A stretch of DNA of 64,000 nucleotides from Ectothiorhodospiraceae bacterium (lineage in GTDB: Bacteria > Pseudomonadota > Gammaproteobacteria > Nitrococcales > Aquisalimonadaceae): positions 1 to 64,000 of the forward strand of contig JAFIFU010000004.1 of NCBI GenBank assembly GCA_020831885.1. The letters are read 5' to 3'. The notes beneath the pieces are model-generated. The model was not told the origin of the DNA. It searched no databases and saw only the letters and a list, made by a program, of their open reading frames with translations. Positions 35,339 through 44,323 of this stretch are shown here, one piece after another. How positions within the stretch are numbered: the first letter of the stretch is position 1; each line of letters starts with the position of its first letter. Position numbers and translations under genes: made by a program.

Positions 35339-36130
35339 ATGCAAGCATCCGGAGCAATCGCTGTGGTCACCGGCGCGGCATCGGGGCTGGGCCGCGCCTC
35401 GGTCGAGGCGCTGGCCGGGCGCGGCGCGCAGGTGATGGCGATCGATCTGCCGGGGGACGGCCTGGATCAACTGGCCGGGCATGCACGCATCACCCCCTTC
35501 TCCGCGGATGTCAGCAGCGGAGAACAGTTGGAGCAGGCATTCGGGCGGATTCACGAACGCTTCGGGATTCCCCGCATCCTGGTCAACTGTGCCGGCGTTC
35601 TGGGACCGGCCCGGGTGTTCCGAACGGATCCGCAAAGCGGCCGCGTGCAACCGCGGAATCTGGACCGCTTCCGTCACGTCATCGAGGTGAACCTCATCGG
35701 CACCTTCAACGCCATTCGCCTTTTCGCCGCGGGCCTCAGCGGGTGCCGCGAGGATACGGGCGAAGACCAGGGCGTGATTATCAACACGGCCTCGGTGGCC
35801 GCTTACGAGGCACTCTCCGCCCAGGCCGCCTACGGCTCGTCCAAGGCCGGCGTGGCCAGCATGACCCTGCCGCTGGCGCGGGAGCTTGCCCGGTTCGGCA
35901 TCCGCGTCATGGCCATTGCGCCCGGCACCTTCGAGACCGGCATGTACCGGGTCGTGCCCGAACACACCCGACGCACCCTGATCGACGATGTTCCCTTCCC
36001 CAAGCGTCCGGGACGGCCGGAGGAGTTCGCCCATATGGTCCTCGCCCTGGTGGAGAACGGCATGATGAATGGATCGGTGGTCCGCATCGACGGGGCGGTC
36101 CGCATGCGGGAACCGCGGACACCGGCTTGA
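35339..36130 (+). CDS. SDR, 3-hydroxyacyl-CoA dehydrogenase type II-like, second copy
   Basis: A 263-aa SDR. TGAASGLG, NCAGVLGP, the catalytic YGSSK motif, and VPFPKRPGRPEEFAHMV, which aligns with the preceding gene. I start at 35339, after GAGAGGAGGAACAACCCC, not at the upstream ATG. Only 19 bases separate it from gene one. The two copies may use different chain lengths or stereochemistry. Confidence 0.92.
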   Translation: MQASGAIAVVTGAASGLGRASVEALAGRGAQVMAIDLPGDGLDQLAGHARITPFSADVSSGEQLEQAFGRIHERFGIPRILVNCAGVLGPARVFRTDPQSGRVQPRNLDRFRHVIEVNLIGTFNAIRLFAAGLSGCREDTGEDQGVIINTASVAAYEALSAQAAYGSSKAGVASMTLPLARELARFGIRVMAIAPGTFETGMYRVVPEHTRRTLIDDVPFPKRPGRPEEFAHMVLALVENGMMNGSVVRIDGAVRMREPRTPA

Positions 36131-36145
36131 GGGGAGGACGGCAGG

Positions 36146-37801
36146 ATGACGACGACCAACCCGATCACCGGCGACCCACCCCTGATCCAGCACCGGGTGC
36201 TGTACGGTAACCGGCTGGTGCCCTGCTATGCGGATTGTCCTGACAACCTGGACGCCGTCCTGCGGCGTTCCGTGGCAGCGGGGGGCGAACGCCCGGCGGT
36301 GGTGGACGGAAGCAGAACGCTGAATTACCGAGAGCTGGACCGGGAAGCCACCCGGGTGGCCACGGCCCTGGAGGCACGGGGCGTGGGCAAGGGTGATCGG
36401 GTCGCCCTGTTTCTCGGCAACCGCCTGGAGTTCATCACCACCCTGTTCGGGGTCTGGAGACGCGGCGCCATCGCCGTTCCCATCGGAACACGGCAGACCC
36501 GGATGGAGCTGGAATACATCCTGAACCAATGCACCGCCTCTGCCATTCTCCATGAAGCAGCGCTGGCGGATCGGATTCCACCACCGGCGACGGTTCCGAA
36601 CCTGCATACCCGGGTCAGCATGGCCGTGGAAGAGACCCCCGCGGGCGTCGATCCGGAGCCGGAAACACTGGACTACCGTGATTTCCTCGGCCTGGGCACA
36701 GACCGGGACTCGGCGCCCGCCGTGGACGCGGAGGAACCGGCCTGCATCATGTACACCTCCGGCACCACGGGCCGGCCCAAGGGTGCGATGCTGTCCCATC
36801 TGGGTTTCTACCACACGGCAAGGAACTACCAGCGACGGTTCGGCTACACCGCCCAGGACCGGATGCTACTGGTGGTACCCGCCACCCACATTTCCGGACT
36901 ACTGGCCTGCGTCATGGTCATGATCCAGGTGGCCGGCTGCGTCGTGTGCCTGCGGGAATTCCGGGCCGCGGAGGTGCTGAAAACCATCGAATCCCAGCGC
37001 ATCACGGCTTCCACCATGGTTCCGGCCATGTACAACCTGTGCCTGCTGGAGCCGGATTTCCACCGGCATGACCTGTCCTGCTGGCGCACCGGTCACTTCG
37101 GCGGCGCGGCGGTGCCGGAGGTGACCATCGAACGGCTGGCGCAGAAGCTGCCGCGGCTGCGGCTGCTCAACGGATTCGGCGCCACCGAGACCACGTCCGC
37201 CGTGACACTGACGGATCCGGCACAGGCGGACGCCCACCTGGATTCGGTGGGAACGGCGCTGCCGTGCGTCGACATCCGTGTGCTCGACGCGGCGGGCCGT
37301 GAAGTGCCCCCCGGTGAAGCCGGTGAGCTCTGGATACGCAGTCCCGGGAACGCCATCGGCTACTGGAACAATCCCCAGGCGAGCCGGGAAGCCTTCGTCG
37401 CCGGCTACTGGCGCAGCGGCGACATCGGCAGCGTGGATGAGCACGGATTTGTCCGCGTCTTCGATCGCATCAAGGACATGATCAACCGGGGCGGCTACAA
37501 GGTGTTCTGCGTGGAGCTGGAAAACGTCATTCAGCGTTTCCCCCATGTGATCGAGGTGGCGGCGGTGGGCAGCCCCTGCCCGGTGCTGGGCGAACGGGTA
37601 CACGTTTTCATTCATGCCAAGGAGCCCATCGACAAAGAAGCGCTCCGGGCGTTCTGCGGACAGGAACTGGCCGACTACAAGGTTCCCGACCTGATCACCG
37701 TAAGCCCTGATCCCCTGCCGCGTAACCCCAACGGCAAATTGATCAAACACCCTCTTCGTGAGGCCGCCAGGACCATGGCGGCGCAATCAGCCCCCAGCTA
37801 A
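36146..37801 (+). CDS. AMP-dependent acyl-CoA synthetase
   Basis: A 551-aa ligase. YTSGTTGRPKGAM is the adenylation motif, then NGFGATETTSAVTL, SGDIGSVDEHGF and the C-terminal PRNPNGKLIKHPL with catalytic Lys. It activates the substrate acid of this operon. The ATG is 16 bases after the preceding stop and follows GGGAGGACGGCAGG. The acid is unknown; context is beta-oxidation of an unusual or branched acid. Confidence 0.94.
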   Translation: MTTTNPITGDPPLIQHRVLYGNRLVPCYADCPDNLDAVLRRSVAAGGERPAVVDGSRTLNYRELDREATRVATALEARGVGKGDRVALFLGNRLEFITTLFGVWRRGAIAVPIGTRQTRMELEYILNQCTASAILHEAALADRIPPPATVPNLHTRVSMAVEETPAGVDPEPETLDYRDFLGLGTDRDSAPAVDAEEPACIMYTSGTTGRPKGAMLSHLGFYHTARNYQRRFGYTAQDRMLLVVPATHISGLLACVMVMIQVAGCVVCLREFRAAEVLKTIESQRITASTMVPAMYNLCLLEPDFHRHDLSCWRTGHFGGAAVPEVTIERLAQKLPRLRLLNGFGATETTSAVTLTDPAQADAHLDSVGTALPCVDIRVLDAAGREVPPGEAGELWIRSPGNAIGYWNNPQASREAFVAGYWRSGDIGSVDEHGFVRVFDRIKDMINRGGYKVFCVELENVIQRFPHVIEVAAVGSPCPVLGERVHVFIHAKEPIDKEALRAFCGQELADYKVPDLITVSPDPLPRNPNGKLIKHPLREAARTMAAQSAPS

Positions 37802-37814
37802 AAGGATTCATGTC

Positions 37815-39050
37815 ATGTCAAACCCAGTGTACGTCCTCGGCGGCCATCAGACGGACTTCTCGCGCAATACCGCCCGGTCCGGCGAAGGCATCTTCGAGCT
37901 GATGCGGGACGCGGTGCAGGCCACGCTGGCGGATGCCGGGCTGGATGCCGGTGCAGTCGATGCCTGCCATGTGGGCAACTTCGCCGGCGAGCTTTTCACT
38001 GGCCAGGGGCAACTTGGCGGCATGTTCGCCGCCATCGACCCGGGGTTCTACGGCACGCCGGCGGCCCGCCACGAGGCCGCCTGCGCCTCGGGAAGCATCG
38101 CCCTGCTGGCGGCCATGGCCGAGATCGAGGCCGGACGCTACGACTGCGTGCTGGTCACCGGCGTGGAGGTGGAGCGCAATGTATCCGGAGAGCAGGCCGC
38201 CCGGCACCTGGGTGCGGCCATGTGGGTGGGCCGGGAGGGCCAGGAGGCGCGTTACCCCTGGCCTTACATGTTCCACCTGGTGGGCGAGGAGTACCAGCGC
38301 CGCTACGGCTTGCGCTATGAACACCTGGCGGGTATCGCCGAACTCAATCTGACCAACGCCAAACGGAACCCCAACGCCCAGACCCGGAACTGGCGCTTCG
38401 AGCCGGAGAGTTTCACGGAGGACGACCAGGCCAATCCGGTGATCGAGGGCATGATCCGCCGGCAGGACTGCGGACAGGTCACCGATGGCGCGGCGGCTCT
38501 GGTGCTGGCCTCGGAGGGATTCGCGCGGACCTGGGCCGCGGAACGCGGCATGCGCTTAAGCGCCGTCCCCTTCATCGCGGGCTGGGGGCACCGCACCGCG
38601 CACCTCCGGCTGGAGGAGAAGCTGGCGGTCAGCCGGAGCAGCGATTACGTCTTCCCCCACGTGCGGGACGCCATTCAGGCCGCTTTCCGCCGCGCCGGAA
38701 TCAACGATGTGTCCGCCATCGACGGCATCGAGACCCACGATTGCTTCACCACCACCGAATACATGGCCATTGATCATTTCGGCATCACGCCGCCGGGGGA
38801 GAGCTGGCGCGCGGTGGAGTCGGGGGATATCGCCATCGACGGGCGGATTCCGGTCAACCCCAGCGGAGGCCTGATCGGTCTGGGGCATCCGGTGGGCGCC
38901 ACGGGGGTACGCATGGTACTGGATGCCGCGCGCCAGGTGACGGGTGCCGCCGGCCATTACCAGGTGGACGGGGCACGGCGGTTCGCCACGCTGAATCTCG
39001 GCGGCAGCGCCACCACGGTGGTGAGCTTCGTCGTCCAGGGCGGCGACTGA
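37815..39050 (+). CDS. Thiolase (SCP-2/acetyl-CoA acetyltransferase type)
   Basis: A 411-aa thiolase. The catalytic cysteine lies in EAACASGSIALL, with the His in NPSGGLIGLGHPVGATG, so it should be active, unlike the copy at 51892. HDCFTTTEYMAIDHFG is typical of SCP-2 thiolases. It cleaves a 3-ketoacyl-CoA. ATGs at 37810 and 37815 compete; I use the second, which starts the conserved strand. Confidence 0.92.
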   Translation: MSNPVYVLGGHQTDFSRNTARSGEGIFELMRDAVQATLADAGLDAGAVDACHVGNFAGELFTGQGQLGGMFAAIDPGFYGTPAARHEAACASGSIALLAAMAEIEAGRYDCVLVTGVEVERNVSGEQAARHLGAAMWVGREGQEARYPWPYMFHLVGEEYQRRYGLRYEHLAGIAELNLTNAKRNPNAQTRNWRFEPESFTEDDQANPVIEGMIRRQDCGQVTDGAAALVLASEGFARTWAAERGMRLSAVPFIAGWGHRTAHLRLEEKLAVSRSSDYVFPHVRDAIQAAFRRAGINDVSAIDGIETHDCFTTTEYMAIDHFGITPPGESWRAVESGDIAIDGRIPVNPSGGLIGLGHPVGATGVRMVLDAARQVTGAAGHYQVDGARRFATLNLGGSATTVVSFVVQGGD

Positions 39051-39171
39051 TCCGTAACGGTACGGCAACAGATCCGTTTTCAGGAACGCCCCGCACCCGC
39101 GGGAATCGATGCAGGGACCGCAGTTACCGGATACCCATGTATCCGAATTATGAGAAGTGGAGGAGACCGGC

Positions 39172-40233
39172 ATGACCGACAATATAAAGATGTCTCGTCG
39201 CAAGTTTCTTGGTACGGGAGCCAAGGCCACCGTGGGCGCCGCCGCCATCCTGGGGGCACCGGCCGTCATCGCCTCGCCGAACCGCAAAATCAAATGGCGC
39301 ATGCAGACCCACTGGCCACAGGGAACCTGGTACTACCGGGACATATTCGAGGAGTTCGCAAAACGGGTCTATACGGCCACCGACGGTGAGCTGGAAATCG
39401 AGACCCACGCCCCGGGCTCGGTGGTCGGCACCATGGACAAGCTCACGGCGGTCCGCCGTGGAACCCTGGACGCAGCCTTCACCTTCCCCGCCTACTGGAT
39501 CGGCCAGATGCCGGTTGCCGGACACTTGAACGGCAACCTGGGCACCTTCGACAGCAAGGTGGAGATGGAGTACTTCATGTACGAGATGGGGGCCCTGGAC
39601 ATCATCCGGGAGGCCTATGCGGAACGCGGGCTGCACCTTTGCGGACCCGTCGCCTCCGGCGGCGTGACCGTCTTCGCCAAGCACCCGCTGCGCACCCTGT
39701 CGGACTTCCGTGGATACAACATCCGGACAACCGGGACCGCGGCCCGGGTCTTCGAGAAGCTGGGTGCGGCACCGGTGTCCATCTCCGGCGGGGAACTCTA
39801 CCAGGCCCTGCAGACGGGGGTGGTGGATGCAGCCCACTGGGGCAGCGTCTCCGGCGGCATGAGCATGAACTTCAACGAAGTCACCTCCTATATCATGCTG
39901 CCCGAGTTCATCAACCCCACCAACGGGGAGATCTTTGTCTCCCTGGAACGTTGGAACGCGTTGGGCAGCGACCACAAGCAGATCCTGGACGACGCAGTGC
40001 GGGCGATATCCAGCCACTACAACGCCCGGGTGCTGCACCACGACCTTACCGGGATGCGGGATTTCGTCGAGAACGATGGCGGCGAGATCGTGCACATGGA
40101 GGATGAGGTCATGGAGGCGGTGCGGGTCTATACCATGGAGGTGGTGGACGAGGTCTCCGAGCGGGATCCGGACTACTCGGGACGCGTGGGCGCGCTCCTG
40201 CATGAGTTCATGCAACTCACCGGCAAAGTGTGA
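39172..40233 (+). CDS. TRAP transporter binding protein (DctP family) with Tat signal
   Basis: A 353-aa periplasmic receptor. The Tat signal SRRKFLGTGAK is followed by a hydrophobic stretch and ASPNRKIKW. HAPGSVVGTMDKLTAVRRGTLDAA and SISGGELYQALQTGVVDAAHWG are DctP features. GTGGAGGAGACCGGC sets the ATG. Separated by 121 bp from the thiolase, so probably transcribed with the operon or from a near promoter. No DctQM genes are present. Confidence 0.9.
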   Translation: MTDNIKMSRRKFLGTGAKATVGAAAILGAPAVIASPNRKIKWRMQTHWPQGTWYYRDIFEEFAKRVYTATDGELEIETHAPGSVVGTMDKLTAVRRGTLDAAFTFPAYWIGQMPVAGHLNGNLGTFDSKVEMEYFMYEMGALDIIREAYAERGLHLCGPVASGGVTVFAKHPLRTLSDFRGYNIRTTGTAARVFEKLGAAPVSISGGELYQALQTGVVDAAHWGSVSGGMSMNFNEVTSYIMLPEFINPTNGEIFVSLERWNALGSDHKQILDDAVRAISSHYNARVLHHDLTGMRDFVENDGGEIVHMEDEVMEAVRVYTMEVVDEVSERDPDYSGRVGALLHEFMQLTGKV

Positions 40234-40282
40234 GGCAGACTGTCCCCGGTGTGGCAAGGCTCCGCACACCGGGGACACCCTC

Positions 40283-40313
40283 TTAAGGAAGCGCTGATCG
40301 ATTCCTTCCTTAA
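40283..40313. repeat. Minimal insertion-element remnant with TTAA flanks
   Basis: TTAA then GGAAGCGCTGATCGATTCC then TTCC and TTAA. It equals the two element ends with the inside deleted. It overlaps the stop codon of the oxidoreductase gene (40310-40312). Confidence 0.65.
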
Positions 40314-41368
40314 CGCAGGGGGAGTGCGACCCGACCAGCGCCCCGCAGGGACTGCGTGACGGCGTCGGTCCATTCCATATAGTGAACGCCGGTGGCGAAA
40401 TCCGTGAGCATCACCGGCGATCCGGTTCTGATCGCCTGGACGAATTCCTCCTCCACCCGCCAGGCACCCCGTTCTTCGGGCGCGATGGGTACTGGCTTCA
40501 GACCCCCGTCGCCCCGTCGGCCGGCGAACAGTTCCATGGCACCGCCGGCGGGCTGAAACAGGCGCAGGGTACCCTGGGTGCCATGGACGAGGATGTCCAC
40601 CGGCGCCGGCACGTGCCCGGCCACCGTGGTGACGCACATCCGTAGCTGTCCACCCTGCTCCAGCTCTCCGATGATGTCGACGTAATCCGGAATACGCATG
40701 GCGACACGCCGGCCCCGGCTGTCCTTCCGGTGCTTCACCACCGATTGCCCCACCGCCTGCACCGTACGCGCCGGACCCACCCAGCGGATCAGGCTTTCGT
40801 ACCAGATCCCCATACTCATGATGTTGTTGCCGGAGAGGGTGCGCTCGTGCCGCCAGTGCAGGGGGGAATCCCAGTCGGGGAACGTGCTGTCCGGAGCAAG
40901 TCGGGCGTCCACGGCGATCACATCCCCGATCTCGCCTGCCGCGATCATCCCGATGATGGTGGAATCAAACGCGAGGGTCAGCGGCGCCGGCACGAGCTGA
41001 GCCACCTGGCCCGGACATCCGCGGGCCACATCCAGCATGCGGTGCGCTTCCACGCTGTTCATGGCCATACGCGCCTCGCAAAGCACATGCTTGCCCGCCT
41101 GCAGCGCGGCAATGGTGATGGGCGCGTGCATGTAGGGCCAGGTGCCGATGCACACCGCATCCACGTCCGGGTTCTCAATCACTGCCCGCCAATCCGACGC
41201 GATATCCGGTATACCCCACTCCGCGGCGAACGCCCGGCTGGATTCCCGCGTCCTGTTGGCCACGGTGACCACCTCCACACCGGGAATCGCCCGGAACCCG
41301 GGCATGTGTCGCTCTCGCATGTTGCCGCCTGCCCCGATCAGGCCAACGTGAAGCTGCGAATCGCTCAT
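40310..41368 (-). CDS. Gfo/Idh/MocA family oxidoreductase
   Basis: A 352-aa NAD(P)-dependent oxidoreductase. LIGAGGNMRERHMPGF is the Rossmann motif; WPYMHAPITIAALQAGKHVLCEARMA follows, where most relatives have GKHVLCEKP, so the usual catalytic Lys of EKP is replaced by ARM. The later HWRHERTLSGNNIMSMGIW belongs to the C-terminal domain. The ATG at 41368 follows GAAGAGGATT. The stop codon comes from a repeat remnant. Substrate unknown. Confidence 0.87.
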   Translation of the reverse strand: MSDSQLHVGLIGAGGNMRERHMPGFRAIPGVEVVTVANRTRESSRAFAAEWGIPDIASDWRAVIENPDVDAVCIGTWPYMHAPITIAALQAGKHVLCEARMAMNSVEAHRMLDVARGCPGQVAQLVPAPLTLAFDSTIIGMIAAGEIGDVIAVDARLAPDSTFPDWDSPLHWRHERTLSGNNIMSMGIWYESLIRWVGPARTVQAVGQSVVKHRKDSRGRRVAMRIPDYVDIIGELEQGGQLRMCVTTVAGHVPAPVDILVHGTQGTLRLFQPAGGAMELFAGRRGDGGLKPVPIAPEERGAWRVEEEFVQAIRTGSPVMLTDFATGVHYMEWTDAVTQSLRGAGRVALPLR

Positions 41369-41716
41369 AATCCTCTTCCCCCGGATCCGGATGCCAGCGC
41401 CCTGCCGCAACCACCCACAGGCTTTCCCGGAGCCCTGCCACTGGAAAGCAGCGGCGCACTCAAAGACCGGTTCCGGCCGGCAGCGTCACACCTCTATGCT
41501 ACCAGCAAGCCACGCCAGCCGTTTCCGGCCTTCCGCGCACCCCGCTCACCCCGCTCACCGTCCGCCCGATACCGGAAACGTTGTCCCCCAAAAATCCCTG
41601 CGGCATGCCTAAACTGAATCGGTGCGGAGACGGCGTGACCACCGGGCCGATAGCGAACTCGACCCGGACAGGGATCTTTCATGGTCTGACGAGCGAAGAC
41701 AAACGTCCGCTTTCTC
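41369..41716. other. Intergenic region upstream of the oxidoreductase gene
   Basis: This 348-bp gap must hold the oxidoreductase promoter and the end of the GTPase-kinase operon. I see no hairpin with a T-run, no repeat copy and no convincing promoter. Confidence 0.45.
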
Positions 41717-44323
41717 TCAATCTGCGGAGCAACAGACCAGCCGCTGCTTCACCACATCCGCCACCACCCGCAGCCCCCGACCGGTGACATCGTACAGGCG
41801 CACCACGCCCAGCACCGCCGCATCGGTGTCCGCATCGGTGTCCGGCAGTTCCTCCGGCTGCAAGCCGTCCAGCCATTCCGGCCGGTACTCGCAGTCCGGC
41901 TCGGAGGGGAACAGGGCCACGTAGCCGATGCGGGATTCCACCAGATCCTGGAAGAAATGCGAACCGAAGGAGAGATCGGGCACCATGCCGGCACCGAGTG
42001 CGGCCACCTCCACCAGCACACTCACCTGATTGATGTCCGAGAAGCGCACGGGCACCCCCAGATCCGGGCTGCTGGTACCCCAGCGGCCGGGACCCATGAG
42101 CAGGGTCGGGCAGTGGGTGCGATGGGCCATGCCCCGGTTCAGCCGCCCCACCAGCCGTCCCACCGCGTGCTTCTGCGCGGTGGTCAGCGCGCTGTAGCCG
42201 GGGCCATCCACCTGGATCACACGGGCGATGGGCAGGTCCATGTTGCCACCCATGAAGTGCCCGTCCGTGGCAAAGAAAAGCTGTTCCGGCGCCGCTATGT
42301 CCGGCAGTTCCACCTGGACGTTCGGCCCCAGCGTGGCCAGGGGGCGGCATTGCACCAGATTGAAGCTCGGCTCCCCGTCGGCGTCCAGATGCACGGTGAA
42401 CTCCACATCCACCGGGTGGGCGTAGGCCTGTTCCAGGGTCTTCAGCATGATCCGGGCCCGCTCCACAAAGCCGGTGTCACGCAGCAAGGGGGTAAAGCTC
42501 AGCCGCCAGACGGGTTGGTCATCACCCAGGTCCCGGGCCCGGCGGGTGGCGTCCCGGTCCAACTCGGCCAGTTGCGGCAGGGGCAGATCCCGCGCCTCGC
42601 GGCCCAGTTCACGGAGCGGCACGCCCCGGTGGCTGTTCTCGGCGATATCCAGCACATCCACGGTGTGCTGCGCGTACCGGTAGGCGTCATCCCTGCTGCG
42701 AAACGGCCGCTTGAGGGGCTGGTCCAGCGCCACCACGCAGGCGTGATCGCCCTCGATACGATCCACCGCCCGCGTGCCCAGGCCCAGGACCAGACGCAGC
42801 ATACCGGCGGAGGCATCCATATCCGGATCCCAGACGAAGGTATTCCAGGACACCCCCACCCCGGCGGCATCGGGCAGGTAATAGCGGCCATGGTAACGGC
42901 CGTTCACCCGCTGAAGCAGCAGGGCCATTGGCTCTTCCTGGTCGGCCAGACCGCGGTGCCGGCGGTAGTTGAGGGCATCCTCGCTCATGGTGGAGGCGTA
43001 GACCTGACGGATGGCGTGTTCCAACTGCGCCAGCCGCGCCTCCGGGCTGCCCTGGTTCACGCAGAACACGCTGTCGTACTTGCCGGCGAACGCGTTGCCG
43101 AAGCCGTCCTCCAACAGACTGCTGGAGCGCACCAGGATCGGATACTGGCCGTAGTGGTCCAGCATGCGTTCCAGCTCCAGCCGGATCTCAGCCGGCATCT
43201 CACCGTGGAGCATATCCTCCCGTAGCGCCCGTGCCTCCTCCAGGTAACCGGCTTCGGTGCGCTGGCGCATGACCCGGGGCCACCACCCGTTGTGCACCAG
43301 ATAGGCGTAATACACATCGGAACCCAGATAAAAGGAATCATGGGGCTCCAGGCCCTGTTCCCAGCGGCTGGGATCCTCCTGCCGCAGAATCTGCCGCGCA
43401 AGCAGCATACCCACCGCCTTGCCGCCGATATAACCGCTGCCCACCATACGGGCGCGCACCGCCAACAGCTCCTCCAGCCCCAGGTAACGGCGGGCCAGCG
43501 CCAGCATGCGCGGATCACGGCTGATCAGGACCTGCAGAATCTGGTCCTGTACCTGGGCCCGGACACCGGCAGGGGCATCACCGTCCACGGCCTCGGAGGC
43601 GGTGAGGAACAGGCGATCCCAGTAATCCAGCAAGCGTTGTTGCCTGTCCTGCTGGTACTGCTGCTCCAGCAGCGCCTGCAACCGGGTGGCCTCGCTGCTG
43701 TCCACCACCGGCAGGAACTGCTCGCCCCGCTGGCGATGGGGCAGGAACATGGTGGGCGACTGGCGCCGCCAGACCTTCACCGGCTGCACCTGCATTTCGT
43801 CGGCGGCACGGCGCACGTCGATCATGACCTGGGTGGTTTCCCGGATGCGGGACAGCGTGATGTGGGAGTGGCTCCGGGGATGCAGGGCGAAATAGGCCAC
43901 GGTATCAAGCTCGAACAGGTACGGGCAGACCACCCGGAAGAAGTTGCCCACCATATGGTCCGTGGCCCAGGCATCCAGCAGGTCCGACAGGCAGTCGCAG
44001 ACATAGAAGGCGCCGCGGCCGTAATCGGTGATCAACTGGTACACGTGACGGGTAAAGGCCTCGAACCCCCGCAGCGCATCCACGTTGACGATACGGATCC
44101 CGGGGCCGGGCGCCACCAGGGGTTCATGGCGGCCGAAGCGCAGGTAGATGATCGCGCGCTGCTGCGCCGTGGCCGCCGCCACGAAGGGTTGCACGAAACG
44201 GCGGTAATCGGCGATATCGTCCACCCGCCAGACCACGTTGTCACCGATGCGCAGTCCGTCCAGCACCTGGTCCAGCCCGGCAACGCCGGTGGAGACCACA
44301 CCTTGCTCGTCCGTTTCCGTCAT
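41717..44323 (-). CDS. Degenerate KaiC-like region fused to a PEP/pyruvate-binding ATP-grasp module
   Basis: An 868-aa protein of unknown role. Residues ~10-190 start STGVAGLDQVLDGL as in KaiC/RadA-type domains, but the Walker A loop is missing (GDNVVWRVDD). From ~290 to ~700 it follows the N-terminal nucleotide-binding part of PEP synthase: SGYIGGKAVGM, PILVRSSSLLEDG, FAGKYDS and LVQCRPLAT. The phosphohistidine and PEP-binding domains of a true PEP synthase are absent; ~170 residues of unknown fold follow. The ATG overlaps the GTPase stop as ATGA, so the three proteins likely work together. Confidence 0.8.
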   Translation of the reverse strand: MTETDEQGVVSTGVAGLDQVLDGLRIGDNVVWRVDDIADYRRFVQPFVAAATAQQRAIIYLRFGRHEPLVAPGPGIRIVNVDALRGFEAFTRHVYQLITDYGRGAFYVCDCLSDLLDAWATDHMVGNFFRVVCPYLFELDTVAYFALHPRSHSHITLSRIRETTQVMIDVRRAADEMQVQPVKVWRRQSPTMFLPHRQRGEQFLPVVDSSEATRLQALLEQQYQQDRQQRLLDYWDRLFLTASEAVDGDAPAGVRAQVQDQILQVLISRDPRMLALARRYLGLEELLAVRARMVGSGYIGGKAVGMLLARQILRQEDPSRWEQGLEPHDSFYLGSDVYYAYLVHNGWWPRVMRQRTEAGYLEEARALREDMLHGEMPAEIRLELERMLDHYGQYPILVRSSSLLEDGFGNAFAGKYDSVFCVNQGSPEARLAQLEHAIRQVYASTMSEDALNYRRHRGLADQEEPMALLLQRVNGRYHGRYYLPDAAGVGVSWNTFVWDPDMDASAGMLRLVLGLGTRAVDRIEGDHACVVALDQPLKRPFRSRDDAYRYAQHTVDVLDIAENSHRGVPLRELGREARDLPLPQLAELDRDATRRARDLGDDQPVWRLSFTPLLRDTGFVERARIMLKTLEQAYAHPVDVEFTVHLDADGEPSFNLVQCRPLATLGPNVQVELPDIAAPEQLFFATDGHFMGGNMDLPIARVIQVDGPGYSALTTAQKHAVGRLVGRLNRGMAHRTHCPTLLMGPGRWGTSSPDLGVPVRFSDINQVSVLVEVAALGAGMVPDLSFGSHFFQDLVESRIGYVALFPSEPDCEYRPEWLDGLQPEELPDTDADTDAAVLGVVRLYDVTGRGLRVVADVVKQRLVCCSAD

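Noticed and set aside
35264-36814. 516-aa minus-strand frame over SDR and ligase genes
   Set aside because: It is the mirror of two genes with clear motifs and has no start signal or domain.
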